From positions 1 to 8,392 of the forward strand of contig JAFNVK010000037.1 in the NCBI GenBank assembly GCA_017379815.1: a stretch of DNA of 8,392 bases. Reading direction: 5' to 3'. How positions within the stretch are numbered: the stretch's first letter is position 1; each line of letters begins with the position of its first letter. Below, one piece after another: positions 1 to 6,538 of the stretch. The notes beneath the pieces are model-generated. The model saw only the letters and a program-made list of their open reading frames with translations, made no database searches and was not told where the DNA came from. Made by a program: the position numbers and the translations under genes. The stretch is from Clostridia bacterium (GTDB lineage Bacteria; Bacillota; Clostridia; Oscillospirales; CAG-272).

Positions 1-510
1 GACCGCGCGACCCTGCAGGAGATCCTGCGCGAGCGTGCAGAGACGTATTATCACGAGAAGGAGGAGCTCTTCGGCGAGGAGGTCTTCCGCGAGGTGGAGA
101 GAGCCATTCTTCTGCGCAACGTTGACACGGCGTGGATGGAGCACATCGACACGATGGACGATCTGCGCGGAAACGTGGGACTGCAATCCTACGCGCAGAG
201 AGATCCCGTCAACGAATATCGCATTCAGGGAGCGGATCTCTTTGACGTCATGGTGGACGACATTCGCCAGAAGACGGTGCGTGCCATTCTCTCGGTGCGT
301 CCGAAGGCACAGCCCATCCAGCGCGTGCAGGTGGCCAATCCCATCAACGAGGGACTTCAGGGCGCAGGACCGCGCAAGAGCGTGGTGATCAAGCGCACGG
401 GCGGCTCTCCCATCGTCAACGCCGCCGTCAAGGTCGGCCGCAACGATCCCTGCCCCTGCGGCAGCGGAAAGAAGTACAAGAATTGCTGTATGCGCAGTGA
501 AAACGGATAA
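1..510 (+). CDS. secA: SecA preprotein translocase ATPase, C-terminal part (5' end outside window)
   Basis: This is the last 169 codons of SecA, the cytosolic ATPase that pushes unfolded preproteins through the SecYEG channel. The frame is open from base 1, so only the 3' end is in the window. Visible is the end of the helical scaffold/wing region, with the family-typical run LRNVDTAWMEHIDTMDDLR, then GLQSYAQRDPVNEY and a Phe-rich helix ending in AILSVR. A variable linker of about 45 residues follows. The protein closes with the SEC-C zinc motif, NDPCPCGSGKKYKNCC (Cys codons within 451-489), which fits CXCX8CC. This motif binds zinc and in the family contacts SecB and/or ribosome and phospholipid; Firmicutes usually lack SecB. 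Nothing looks broken. The next gene starts 12 nt after the stop, so secA probably heads or lies within an operon with the genes that follow. The identification is secure; the ATPase domains are off-window. Confidence 0.98.
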   Translation, partial: DRATLQEILRERAETYYHEKEELFGEEVFREVERAILLRNVDTAWMEHIDTMDDLRGNVGLQSYAQRDPVNEYRIQGADLFDVMVDDIRQKTVRAILSVRPKAQPIQRVQVANPINEGLQGAGPRKSVVIKRTGGSPIVNAAVKVGRNDPCPCGSGKKYKNCCMRSENG

Positions 511-522
511 GAGGGACGCAAA

Positions 523-1263
523 ATGGGATTTGGATATTTGCTGATCGGCTATCTCGTTACCTTCGTGATCCACATGACGCTGGATTCGCTGGGACTTGGC
601 AGCCTTGCGCTCCTGTTGGGCTACGGCACGATGATGCTCGGCCTCTTTCAGCTCAACCGTTTTCATTCCGCCTTTGCCTATGCCAAGTGGCTGCTCCTGC
701 CCCTGATGCTCACGGCGGTCTACGAGGGCGCGGCCTCTCTTTCGGAGAAGCTTTTGCTCGAGGTGGGCTTTTTCGCACCGAGCGTGGCAAACGTCGTCGC
801 AGGGATCAGCGGCGTTCTCGTCGTGGTCTTCCACCTGGCACTTCTCCTTGCCATTCGCGCGCTTGCCGAAGAGGTAGGGCTTCCGAGCATTCGCCTCAAG
901 GCAACGGGGAACATGATCCTCGTCTCTCTTTACGCCGCGCTTTACCTTTTGGCGGAGCTTCCTCTGCTCGGTGAGACGATCAGAGGGTATCTGCTCTATC
1001 CCGTGGTGCTTTTGCAGCTGGCGTGGATCATTTGCGATCTGCTCCTTCTGCTCAACTGCGCCAAGGACATCTGCCCGGAGGGGGAGGAGGATCCCGCCCC
1101 TCGGCGCTATCGCTGGAATCTGCTTAACCGCATTGGCGACGCCTACGAGCGCAACCGCCAACGTAGCATCGACCGCGTCACGCGCGAGACCGAGGAGCGT
1201 CTGGAAAAGAGACGCGAGGCGCGTGAGAAAAAGAAGATCCAACACTCCAAGAAGAAAAAATAA
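523..1263 (+). CDS. Multi-pass membrane protein with basic C-terminal tail, unknown function
   Basis: I do not recognise a named family. The 246-residue product has about six hydrophobic segments (roughly residues 4-20, 24-44, 56-70, 88-112, 129-148 and 156-178). A cytosolic-looking tail from about residue 190 follows. It is dominated by Arg, Lys and Glu, likely a charged helix, and ends in SKKKK. The start ATG has GAGGGA six bases upstream (511-516), and the gene lies 12 nt after the secA stop, so it is very probably co-transcribed with secA. No catalytic motif, signal peptidase site or transporter signature is visible. The segment LLGYGTMMLGLFQLNRF resembles the N-terminal region of the next gene's product (LIGYLLLFFGL), suggesting the two are distant paralogues. 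By the positive-inside rule the basic tail should be cytosolic. A role linked to secretion or envelope is only inferred from position. Confidence 0.88.
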   Translation: MGFGYLLIGYLVTFVIHMTLDSLGLGSLALLLGYGTMMLGLFQLNRFHSAFAYAKWLLLPLMLTAVYEGAASLSEKLLLEVGFFAPSVANVVAGISGVLVVVFHLALLLAIRALAEEVGLPSIRLKATGNMILVSLYAALYLLAELPLLGETIRGYLLYPVVLLQLAWIICDLLLLLNCAKDICPEGEEDPAPRRYRWNLLNRIGDAYERNRQRSIDRVTRETEERLEKRREAREKKKIQHSKKKK

Positions 1264-1307
1264 GCGGTATTCCGCAAACGAAAGCCGTAGGGAAAGGAGG
1301 CGACCGT

Positions 1308-2840
1308 ATGAAAAAAAGCGAAAAGGGGAGAGCGTGGGGCATTCCTTGCCTGATGCTGGCCTGCGTGTTTCTGGCCGACCCGACCGTCGCCCTTCGCGAC
1401 CGTCTCCCCGACCTGATCGGCTACCTGCTGCTCTTCTTCGGGCTTTCCCGCCTTGCGGATCTGAACGACCATTTTGCCGAGAGCCGCAAGCGGATCGGAC
1501 GCCTGATCCCGATCGGCGTTTTGCAGATCCCGGCGGAGCTTTTGCTCTACCGCTGGCTCCCTGCCATGGAGGGATCGATGAACGCTTACGAGTCTCCCAC
1601 CTGGCTCTTGCTCTGCACCTTCCTTTTGGGGCTTGCAAAGCTCTTTCTTCTGCTTCCCGCTATGCGCGATCTTTGGCGAGGCTTTAACGCTTGCGCCGAG
1701 ACGGCAGGGTGTGATGCACTTCTGTCTCCCTCGCGGCGCGAAAGAACGCTTTTCGAGCGGATGCAGAGGCTCTCCGGCGTTTTCCTTGCGCTTGGCGCGA
1801 GCCTGCCGCTTTTGCCCGAGCTTACGCTTTTGGTCACCTTTGATTATTATTCGGCCGGCAAGACCGATTATCCCGATTGGTACTTAGGAGGAGGCGGCGG
1901 ACAGGGAATGGATCTCTACGCCCACGTTGAGCTTTTCCGCCTCTTGGTGGGGCTTTTGCTCCTGCTTTTTGGCGTGATCTGGCTGGCTCTTGCGCTTCGT
2001 GCGCTCCTTCGCACAGGGCGTGATGAAGGGCTGCGCACGCATCTTTCCGCACGCTACGCGGACGAGATCCTTCCGCAAACGGGAATGCTCAAGCTGCGAG
2101 CCTTCCGGTCCTCCTTCCGCCTGCTCAAGCTGGGCGCGGTCTTCTCCATTCTCTTTCCCCTCTACTTCCGCTCCGCCTTCTCAGACGGTAAGGAGGGGCT
2201 GGGTCTTGTGGAGGTGATCAGCCGCGGCCTGGAGTCGCATTCCTATGAGCTTCTCCCGAGTCTTTTCTGCGCGATCCTGATCCCGCTCGGCGTGCTTTCC
2301 CTGGGAAGGCTTCTGCCGAACAAGCGCGGATTTCTTGCGTTCTCCTTGCTTCCCATTTGCCACTCGGCGGCACAGCTTTGGGTGAATGCGGCGTATATGT
2401 CGCGCTTTACCTTAAAGGACGCCCTCTATCTGCCCGAGGCGTACGACGCCTTCTTCCTCTTGCGCATTCTGCGCCTTGCGGAGATCGCTTCGATCCTTGC
2501 GCTGCTGCTTTGGCTGCTGCTCCTTTTGCGCCGTTTGCTTTTTGCACATACGGCGGTCGTTTACGAGGGGCAGGACGCCCGCGCACTTTCGGACCGCGCG
2601 ACTGCGGCCTTGCACGGACGTTTGCAAAAAAAGCTTGTTGCCTCGGCGATCCTGTTTGCTCTTGCGGCGCTTGCCGCCGCGGCCTTTGGCTGGCTTCAGC
2701 TGGAGTATTCGGATCTTTGGATGCTTGCCGCACTCGTGGGTGCGGTAGCCGTCGGCGTTTTTTTCTCCTTCATGCAGGACCTGCAGGAGGAGGTCACGGC
2801 GACCTACGCACGCGAGGGCGTGTATAAGGCGGAGCGTTGA
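1308..2840 (+). CDS. Large multi-pass membrane protein, unknown function
   Basis: The product has 510 residues and about ten to twelve hydrophobic helices (approximately 11-26, 34-50, 64-82, 98-118, 155-176, 205-233, 272-290, 315-335, 340-362, 381-409, 442-462 and 468-488). I cannot assign a family. The N-terminus has the pattern DRLPDLIGYLLLFFGLSRL, a PD-x-IGY-L-GL arrangement that parallels the preceding protein. A glycine-rich loop (LGGGGGQG, about 193-200), preceded by an acidic-aromatic stretch, probably lies outside the membrane. The start ATG is preceded by AAAGGAGG (1293-1300) with a 7-nt spacer, the strongest ribosome binding site in the cluster. The gene sits 44 nt after its upstream neighbour; that gap holds only a short GCGG-TATT-CCGC palindrome (1264-1275) and no clear promoter or terminator. 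No ATPase, peptidase or transporter motif is seen. It could be a permease-like or regulatory membrane protein, but that is a guess. Confidence 0.88.
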   Translation: MKKSEKGRAWGIPCLMLACVFLADPTVALRDRLPDLIGYLLLFFGLSRLADLNDHFAESRKRIGRLIPIGVLQIPAELLLYRWLPAMEGSMNAYESPTWLLLCTFLLGLAKLFLLLPAMRDLWRGFNACAETAGCDALLSPSRRERTLFERMQRLSGVFLALGASLPLLPELTLLVTFDYYSAGKTDYPDWYLGGGGGQGMDLYAHVELFRLLVGLLLLLFGVIWLALALRALLRTGRDEGLRTHLSARYADEILPQTGMLKLRAFRSSFRLLKLGAVFSILFPLYFRSAFSDGKEGLGLVEVISRGLESHSYELLPSLFCAILIPLGVLSLGRLLPNKRGFLAFSLLPICHSAAQLWVNAAYMSRFTLKDALYLPEAYDAFFLLRILRLAEIASILALLLWLLLLLRRLLFAHTAVVYEGQDARALSDRATAALHGRLQKKLVASAILFALAALAAAAFGWLQLEYSDLWMLAALVGAVAVGVFFSFMQDLQEEVTATYAREGVYKAER

Positions 2841-2892
2841 TGCACATACTATCCTCGTCATTCCCAGCGGATGATGAAATTTCGCAGGAAGC

Positions 2893-2898
2893 GAGGAG
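2893..2898 (+). promoter_or_regulatory. Ribosome binding site deciding the start of the Asn/Gln-rich gene
   Basis: GAGGAG sits 7 nt before the ATG at 2906, a better match and spacing than anything ahead of the other in-frame starts except GGAG at 2831-2834 (5 nt before the ATG at 2840). It favours the 71-residue form, whose N-terminus also lacks the unremarkable 22-residue extension. Confidence 0.7.
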
Positions 2899-2905
2899 CA
2901 AAAGG

Positions 2906-3121
2906 ATGAACCGAAATCCCGATTTCTTCCCCTGGCAGGACAAGAAGCAGGACAACACCTCTGCCAAGGGCCAAGGAAAGAACCAGAACAGCAACCAGAA
3001 TAACAATCAGAGCAATAATCAGTACAACAACCAGAACAACCAGAACAACAATCAGTACAACAACCAGAATAACAATCAGAACAGCAACCAGAACAACAAC
3101 CGCGCAAACAACTCCAAGTAA
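2906..3121 (+). CDS. Small Asn/Gln-rich tetrapeptide-repeat protein
   Basis: The product is 71 residues long, of which 30 are Asn and 13 Gln (about 61%). The first 25 residues are ordinary and hydrophilic (MNRNPDFFPWQDKK, then a Lys/Gly/Gln stretch). The rest is a tetrapeptide repeat ending in Gln (NSNQ, NNNQ, SNNQ, YNNQ and so on), closing with ANNSK. There is no signal peptide, Cys or hydrophobic helix, so it is predicted cytosolic and disordered. I chose the ATG at 2906 because GAGGAG lies 7 nt upstream; the alternatives are an ATG at 2840 touching the previous stop (93 aa, GGAG at 2831-2834) or a TTG at 2837. The gene is 65 nt after the large membrane-protein gene and 17 nt before a strong terminator, so it is the last gene of the secA cluster. 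Asn/Gln-rich repeats of this kind can self-assemble or bind surfaces, and small Asn/Gln-rich proteins occur in spore formers, but no function is shown here. Confidence 0.72.
   Translation: MNRNPDFFPWQDKKQDNTSAKGQGKNQNSNQNNNQSNNQYNNQNNQNNNQYNNQNNNQNSNQNNNRANNSK
2987..3103 (+). repeat. In-frame 12-nt tandem repeat coding for [N/S/Y]N-S/N-Q units
   Basis: Ten consecutive units, nine of 12 nt and one of 9 nt (3035-3043), code for tetrapeptides ending in Gln; the last unit ends in Arg instead. Three unit sequences occur twice as exact copies: AACAGCAACCAG (2987 and 3080), AATAACAATCAG (2999 and 3068) and TACAACAACCAG (3023 and 3056). The copies appear in mirrored order around the short unit. The stretch is AAC/CAG rich and lower in GC than the surrounding genes. 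Length change by slippage or unequal recombination would keep the reading frame. Confidence 0.9.
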
Positions 3122-3138
3122 TTGAACATGAACGAAGC

Positions 3139-3183
3139 AAGCCCTCCCGGATCTCGATCCGGGAGGGCTTGTGTTTGTTTTTT
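3139..3183 (+). terminator. Intrinsic terminator ending the secA cluster
   Basis: A perfect 14-bp stem (3139-3152 paired with 3157-3170, core GCCCTCCCGG) with the tetraloop CTCG is followed by a T-rich tail, GTGTTTGTTTTTT. It lies 17 nt after the stop of the Asn/Gln-rich gene. It also lies between two convergent genes. In the leftward direction the stem is the same but the tail (GCTTCGTTC) is poor in T, so termination of the leftward ABC gene here would be weaker. Confidence 0.95.
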
Positions 3184-3197
3184 GCTTGTCGGTCTGC

Positions 3198-6100
3198 TTA
3201 TTCGCTGCGCAGAGCCTCCACGGGATTGCGCTTTGCGGCAATGCCCGAGGGGAAGAGACCGGCGATAAAGGTGAGCAGCATGCTGATCAGCACCAGAATG
3301 ATCGCGCCGCCTACGGGAAGCGCGGCCTTGAGGTTGGCGATCTGCGTGAAGTGGAAGAGGATCACGTTGATGATCACGTTGAAGAAGAGCGTGCCGAGAA
3401 TACCGATCATGCCTGCCACGAAGCCCACGATGATGGTCTCCGCGTTGAAGACGCGGCTAACGTCTCGCTTGGATGCGCCGATCGCGCGGAGAATACCGAT
3501 CTCCTTGGTGCGCTCCAGGACCGAGATATAGGTGATGATACCGATCATGATGGAGGAGACCACGAGGGAGATGGCCACGAAGGCGATCAGCACGTAGGTG
3601 ATGGCGTTGATGATAATGGTGACCGAGGACATCATCAGTCCGATGACGTCGGTGTACTGGAGGCGGTCCTCCTCGGCGGCACCTTCGTTGTATTTGGAAA
3701 TGAACTCCTCGATGCGATCCTTGGACTCAAAATCCACGGCGTAGAAGTGAATGGATGCGGGGGTCGCCTTTTCGGCGTCGCCCAGCTCCTCAAGCACGCG
3801 GTCGTAGGTGGCGTCGGTCTGGGGAGCAAGGTTATAGAGCATTTCCTCCATAGCCACGAACTGGTCGTCGGGAATGAAGCCGCCTTGCAGGAGCAGGGTA
3901 AAGCTTTCCTCGGTGATGGTCAGGGTCTTGATGCGCGCGGTCATTTCCGTGTAGATGATCTGCATCACGTCCTCGCCGCAAAGCTCGATCAGGCCGGGGA
4001 TCGCGGGAATGGCAGGCATCGTTTCGGTCGCGTCGGTTGCGGGCATACCCACAAGGGCGAGCATGACCTGCTCGGTGGAAAGCACGGGAAGAAGCTTGAC
4101 CAGGTTATCGGCCGTGACGGTGACGCCGCCCGTGGTCTGGCTGAGCACGGCCATGATCGGCTTGAGTGAATAGCCCGTGGGATCCTTCTGCTTTGCGGCG
4201 TTGATCATGGCGGAGAGCAGCTCTGCGCGGTATTCACTCGGCATGATGGAGAAGAAGCCGAGGAAGGATTCGCGGCTGTTGACCACCAGCTGGTCGGCAA
4301 AGTCGGGATTGGCGAGGATCTGCTGGGTCATATAGGCGTAGAGCTGCTCCATGGTGGCATCATCCACCTTTTCGATCAGCTCGTGAATGTTCTCACGGGT
4401 GTAGGGCGTGCGCTTGAACTCAAGTCCGGTCAGGACGTTGTGCGTGGGCGTAGCCTTTTGCTGATTGAGGATCGCGCTCTCGGCGTTGAGGTCCAGGATA
4501 TACTCGGTCAGCTCCTTGGTGTAGCCGATCGCGCCCGAGATCGAGGTTGCGGTTGCGCCCTCACGGGGACGGACGATGCCCGAGATCACAAGGCGCGTGC
4601 CGTTTTTGGTAACGAAGTCCTCCTGATCAAAGACGCCGTCGCGCATATCCTGCCAGATGGGATACTCCACGCCGAGGGCGGTGTAGGTAGCGCCCTTGCG
4701 CACCTCGTAGAAGTCGGAGGTGTTGAGCAGGAGGAACTCCATGCCGAGGAAGTCCTCAAGGTCATAGGGCTCGATGGGCGTGGTGTCGTAGGTGCCGTCG
4801 GTCATCAGATCGTTCATGATGTCCTCAAGCTCGCTCTGGTCCAGAACGCCCAGCATATAGAGGGTCATCTTGCTGATGCGGTTGTCCTTTCCAAGCACCA
4901 GCACCACCTCGTTCTCGTTGGTCGGCCAGTGGCTGCCCTCACCGATCAGCTCGTACTGCTGATCCAAAAGGGTATCGTTGTCGATCATCTCGGAGAAGAC
5001 GTTGAAGCCCATGCTTCCCATGGAGGACATCATCTCGCCGATGCCCGAGAAGGCGGAGCCCATGTTTTGGAAGATGGTGGTGGGACTGATCTGCGTCTTT
5101 CCGTCGGCGGAGAAGACCTGCAGATCAAAATCGTAGGTGTACTGCACGGCGCTCAGGGCGTCCGAAAGCTCGTCGTAATGCTCCTCCAGATACGCCTTGA
5201 AGGCCTTGAGGTTGTTCTTGGTGGTGGCATTCATGGCCGAGACCATGCTGCCCAAGGAGTCGTCCACATAGACCTTGTTCGGGTCGACCTCGCCGCCAAG
5301 CGACTCGCTGACCTGCGTCATTGCGGCAAACATAGCGCTCATGTCCTGCGTTTCGCCCTCAATGGTGAGGGGATAGGTGGAGAGCGTGTCGCGCTGAACG
5401 TCGTTGATGAAGCTGTTTACGCCGGTGGAGACCGAAAGGATCAGGGCGATGCCCATGATGCCGATGGAGCCGGCAAAGGAGGTCATCAGCGTGCGCGCCT
5501 TTTTGGTGAGCAGGTTGTTCATCGAGAGGGAAAGGGCGGTGAGGAAGGACATCGAGCGCTTCTTGCGCTTGCTCTCCGTCTTTTTGGCGGGGGATACGCC
5601 CGTGCCACCGAGCTGATTCTTGCTTACGTCCTCGGCGTGAATGGAGAAGGGATTGCGGCGGCGCTTCTTTTCGGTCACCGCTGCGGCCGTCTCCTGCTTC
5701 TTGCCCTCCTCTGCGCTTGGCGTGTAGGGGCGGCTGTCTCCCACGATGCGTCCGTCCAGCAGGCGGATGATGCGGGAGGAATAGCGGTTGGCAAGCTCGG
5801 GGTTGTGGGTAACCATGATGACCAGCTTCGTGCGCGAGATCTCGTGCAAAAGCTGCATGATCTGCACGCTGGTCTGTGTGTCGAGTGCACCGGTCGGCTC
5901 ATCGGCCAAAAGGATCTCGGGATCGTTGACCAGGGCACGCGCGATGGCTACGCGCTGCATCTGACCGCCCGACATCTGGTTGGGGCGCTTCTTGAGCTGG
6001 TCGCCCAGACCCACCTCGCGCAGGGCGTTGACGGCACGTGCGCGGCGCTCCTTCTTGGAGATGCCCGAGAGGGTCAGTGCCAGCTCGACGTTGGCCAGGA

Positions 6101-6398
6101 CCGTCTGGTGCGGAATGAGGTTGTAGCTCTGGAAGACGAAGCCGATCGAATGGTTGCGGTAGGTGTCCCAATCGGCGTCGCGGTACTGCTTGGTGGAAAC
6201 GCCGTTGATGATCAGATCGCCGCTGGTGTACTGATCAAGGCCGCCGATGATGTTGAGCAGAGTCGTCTTTCCGCAGCCCGAGGGGCCGAGGATGGAAACG
6301 AATTCGCTTTTGCGGAATTCGATGGAGACGCCGTCAAGGGCGCGGACGTCCGAACCGGATGAGGCGTAGGTTTTGGTGATGCTTTTAAGCGCGAGCAA
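3198..6398 (-). CDS. MacB-type ABC transporter, fused ATPase and FtsX-like permease with large extracytoplasmic domain
   Basis: This 1066-residue protein couples ATP hydrolysis to work on the outer face of the membrane, as in type VII (MacB/LolCDE/FtsEX) transporters. The N-terminal ATPase (about 1-222) has Walker A GPSGCGKTT (38-46), Q-loop Gln90, signature MSGGQ (142-146), Walker B ILLADEP (162-168) with Glu167, and H-loop His198. A charged linker with several Lys/Arg clusters (about 228-285) follows, then TM1 (about 305-327). About 600 extracytoplasmic residues come next, then the FtsX permease core with three TM helices (about 926-957, 986-1015 and 1027-1055) and the family sequence ERTKEIGILRAIGASKRDVSR between the first two. 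The start is TTG at 6396-6398, chosen because GGAGGA lies 8 nt upstream, the ATPase fold begins right there, and an in-frame TAA occurs at 6468-6470 with no ATG or GTG between. No MacA-like partner is adjacent. Antimicrobial-peptide export or resistance, or lipid/lipoprotein handling, is possible; the substrate is unknown. Confidence 0.95.
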   Translation of the reverse strand: MLALKSITKTYASSGSDVRALDGVSIEFRKSEFVSILGPSGCGKTTLLNIIGGLDQYTSGDLIINGVSTKQYRDADWDTYRNHSIGFVFQSYNLIPHQTVLANVELALTLSGISKKERRARAVNALREVGLGDQLKKRPNQMSGGQMQRVAIARALVNDPEILLADEPTGALDTQTSVQIMQLLHEISRTKLVIMVTHNPELANRYSSRIIRLLDGRIVGDSRPYTPSAEEGKKQETAAAVTEKKRRRNPFSIHAEDVSKNQLGGTGVSPAKKTESKRKKRSMSFLTALSLSMNNLLTKKARTLMTSFAGSIGIMGIALILSVSTGVNSFINDVQRDTLSTYPLTIEGETQDMSAMFAAMTQVSESLGGEVDPNKVYVDDSLGSMVSAMNATTKNNLKAFKAYLEEHYDELSDALSAVQYTYDFDLQVFSADGKTQISPTTIFQNMGSAFSGIGEMMSSMGSMGFNVFSEMIDNDTLLDQQYELIGEGSHWPTNENEVVLVLGKDNRISKMTLYMLGVLDQSELEDIMNDLMTDGTYDTTPIEPYDLEDFLGMEFLLLNTSDFYEVRKGATYTALGVEYPIWQDMRDGVFDQEDFVTKNGTRLVISGIVRPREGATATSISGAIGYTKELTEYILDLNAESAILNQQKATPTHNVLTGLEFKRTPYTRENIHELIEKVDDATMEQLYAYMTQQILANPDFADQLVVNSRESFLGFFSIMPSEYRAELLSAMINAAKQKDPTGYSLKPIMAVLSQTTGGVTVTADNLVKLLPVLSTEQVMLALVGMPATDATETMPAIPAIPGLIELCGEDVMQIIYTEMTARIKTLTITEESFTLLLQGGFIPDDQFVAMEEMLYNLAPQTDATYDRVLEELGDAEKATPASIHFYAVDFESKDRIEEFISKYNEGAAEEDRLQYTDVIGLMMSSVTIIINAITYVLIAFVAISLVVSSIMIGIITYISVLERTKEIGILRAIGASKRDVSRVFNAETIIVGFVAGMIGILGTLFFNVIINVILFHFTQIANLKAALPVGGAIILVLISMLLTFIAGLFPSGIAAKRNPVEALRSE

Positions 6399-6406
6399 GT
6401 TTGTGT

Positions 6407-6412
6407 TCCTCC
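6407..6412 (-). promoter_or_regulatory. Ribosome binding site supporting the TTG start
   Basis: Read leftward this is GGAGGA, 8 nt before the TTG at 6396-6398. It fixes a non-ATG start for the 1066-residue transporter. Use of TTG may lower its translation relative to an ATG. Confidence 0.85.
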
Positions 6413-6440
6413 GGGTTTTGATTTGGATTGAGGGTGCGGC

Positions 6441-6457
6441 TTCCGCTTTTGCGGGAA
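6441..6457 (-). other. Possible small hairpin in the 5' leader of the large ABC gene
   Basis: Read leftward, TTCCCGC-AAAA-GCGGAA folds into a 6-bp stem with one bulged C and a tetraloop. It lies just after the predicted transcription start and about 40 nt before the TTG. It could stabilise the mRNA or mark an operator, or be chance. Confidence 0.3.
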
Positions 6458-6466
6458 AGATGAGGT

Positions 6467-6475
6467 ATTATAGCA
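6467..6475 (-). promoter_or_regulatory. Extended -10 promoter ahead of the large ABC gene
   Basis: Read leftward, TGC-TATAAT gives a perfect -10 hexamer (6467-6472) with the upstream TGn extension. A second TATAAT sits 13 nt further upstream (6480-6485). I find no good -35 at 16-18 nt for either; the extended -10 may compensate. Transcription would start near 6460, leaving a leader of about 60 nt. This would let the 1066-residue transporter be expressed apart from the exporter pair upstream. Confidence 0.6.
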
Positions 6476-6538
6476 GAGAATTATAAATCGAGTTTTAAGT
6501 TTACGGGTGAATTTTGGGGAGGCTTTTTCTTTTTTTCG

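Noticed and set aside
1264..1275. GCGG-TATT-CCGC palindrome after the first membrane-protein gene
   Set aside because: The stem is only 4 bp, with no T tract after it, so it is too weak to call a terminator or operator.
2987..3103. Possible CRISPR-like or origin iteron array
   Set aside because: Units are only 9-12 nt, contiguous without spacers, stay in one reading frame and encode a regular peptide repeat, so a coding repeat explains them.
2412..3140. Leftward Cys/Ser-rich frame (242 codons) with CCSG-like repeats
   Set aside because: The repeats are just the reverse reading of the Asn/Gln repeat; the frame has no supported start and lies over two rightward genes.
3171..4169. Rightward open frame (332 codons) starting in the terminator tail
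   Set aside because: It starts within the T-rich tail of the terminator, is antisense to the FtsX permease part, and is rich in His, Asp and Gly as expected of a shadow.
4383..6362. Long rightward open frame (659 codons) opposite the MacB-type gene
   Set aside because: It lies wholly antisense to a protein with all ABC motifs; its Gly/Ala/His/Asp-rich product has no recognisable domain. Such frames are expected opposite GC-rich genes.
6524..6536. T-rich run resembling a rightward terminator tail
   Set aside because: No GC-rich inverted repeat precedes it (the left side is G-rich only) and no rightward gene ends here. Leftward it is an A-run just after a stop codon.
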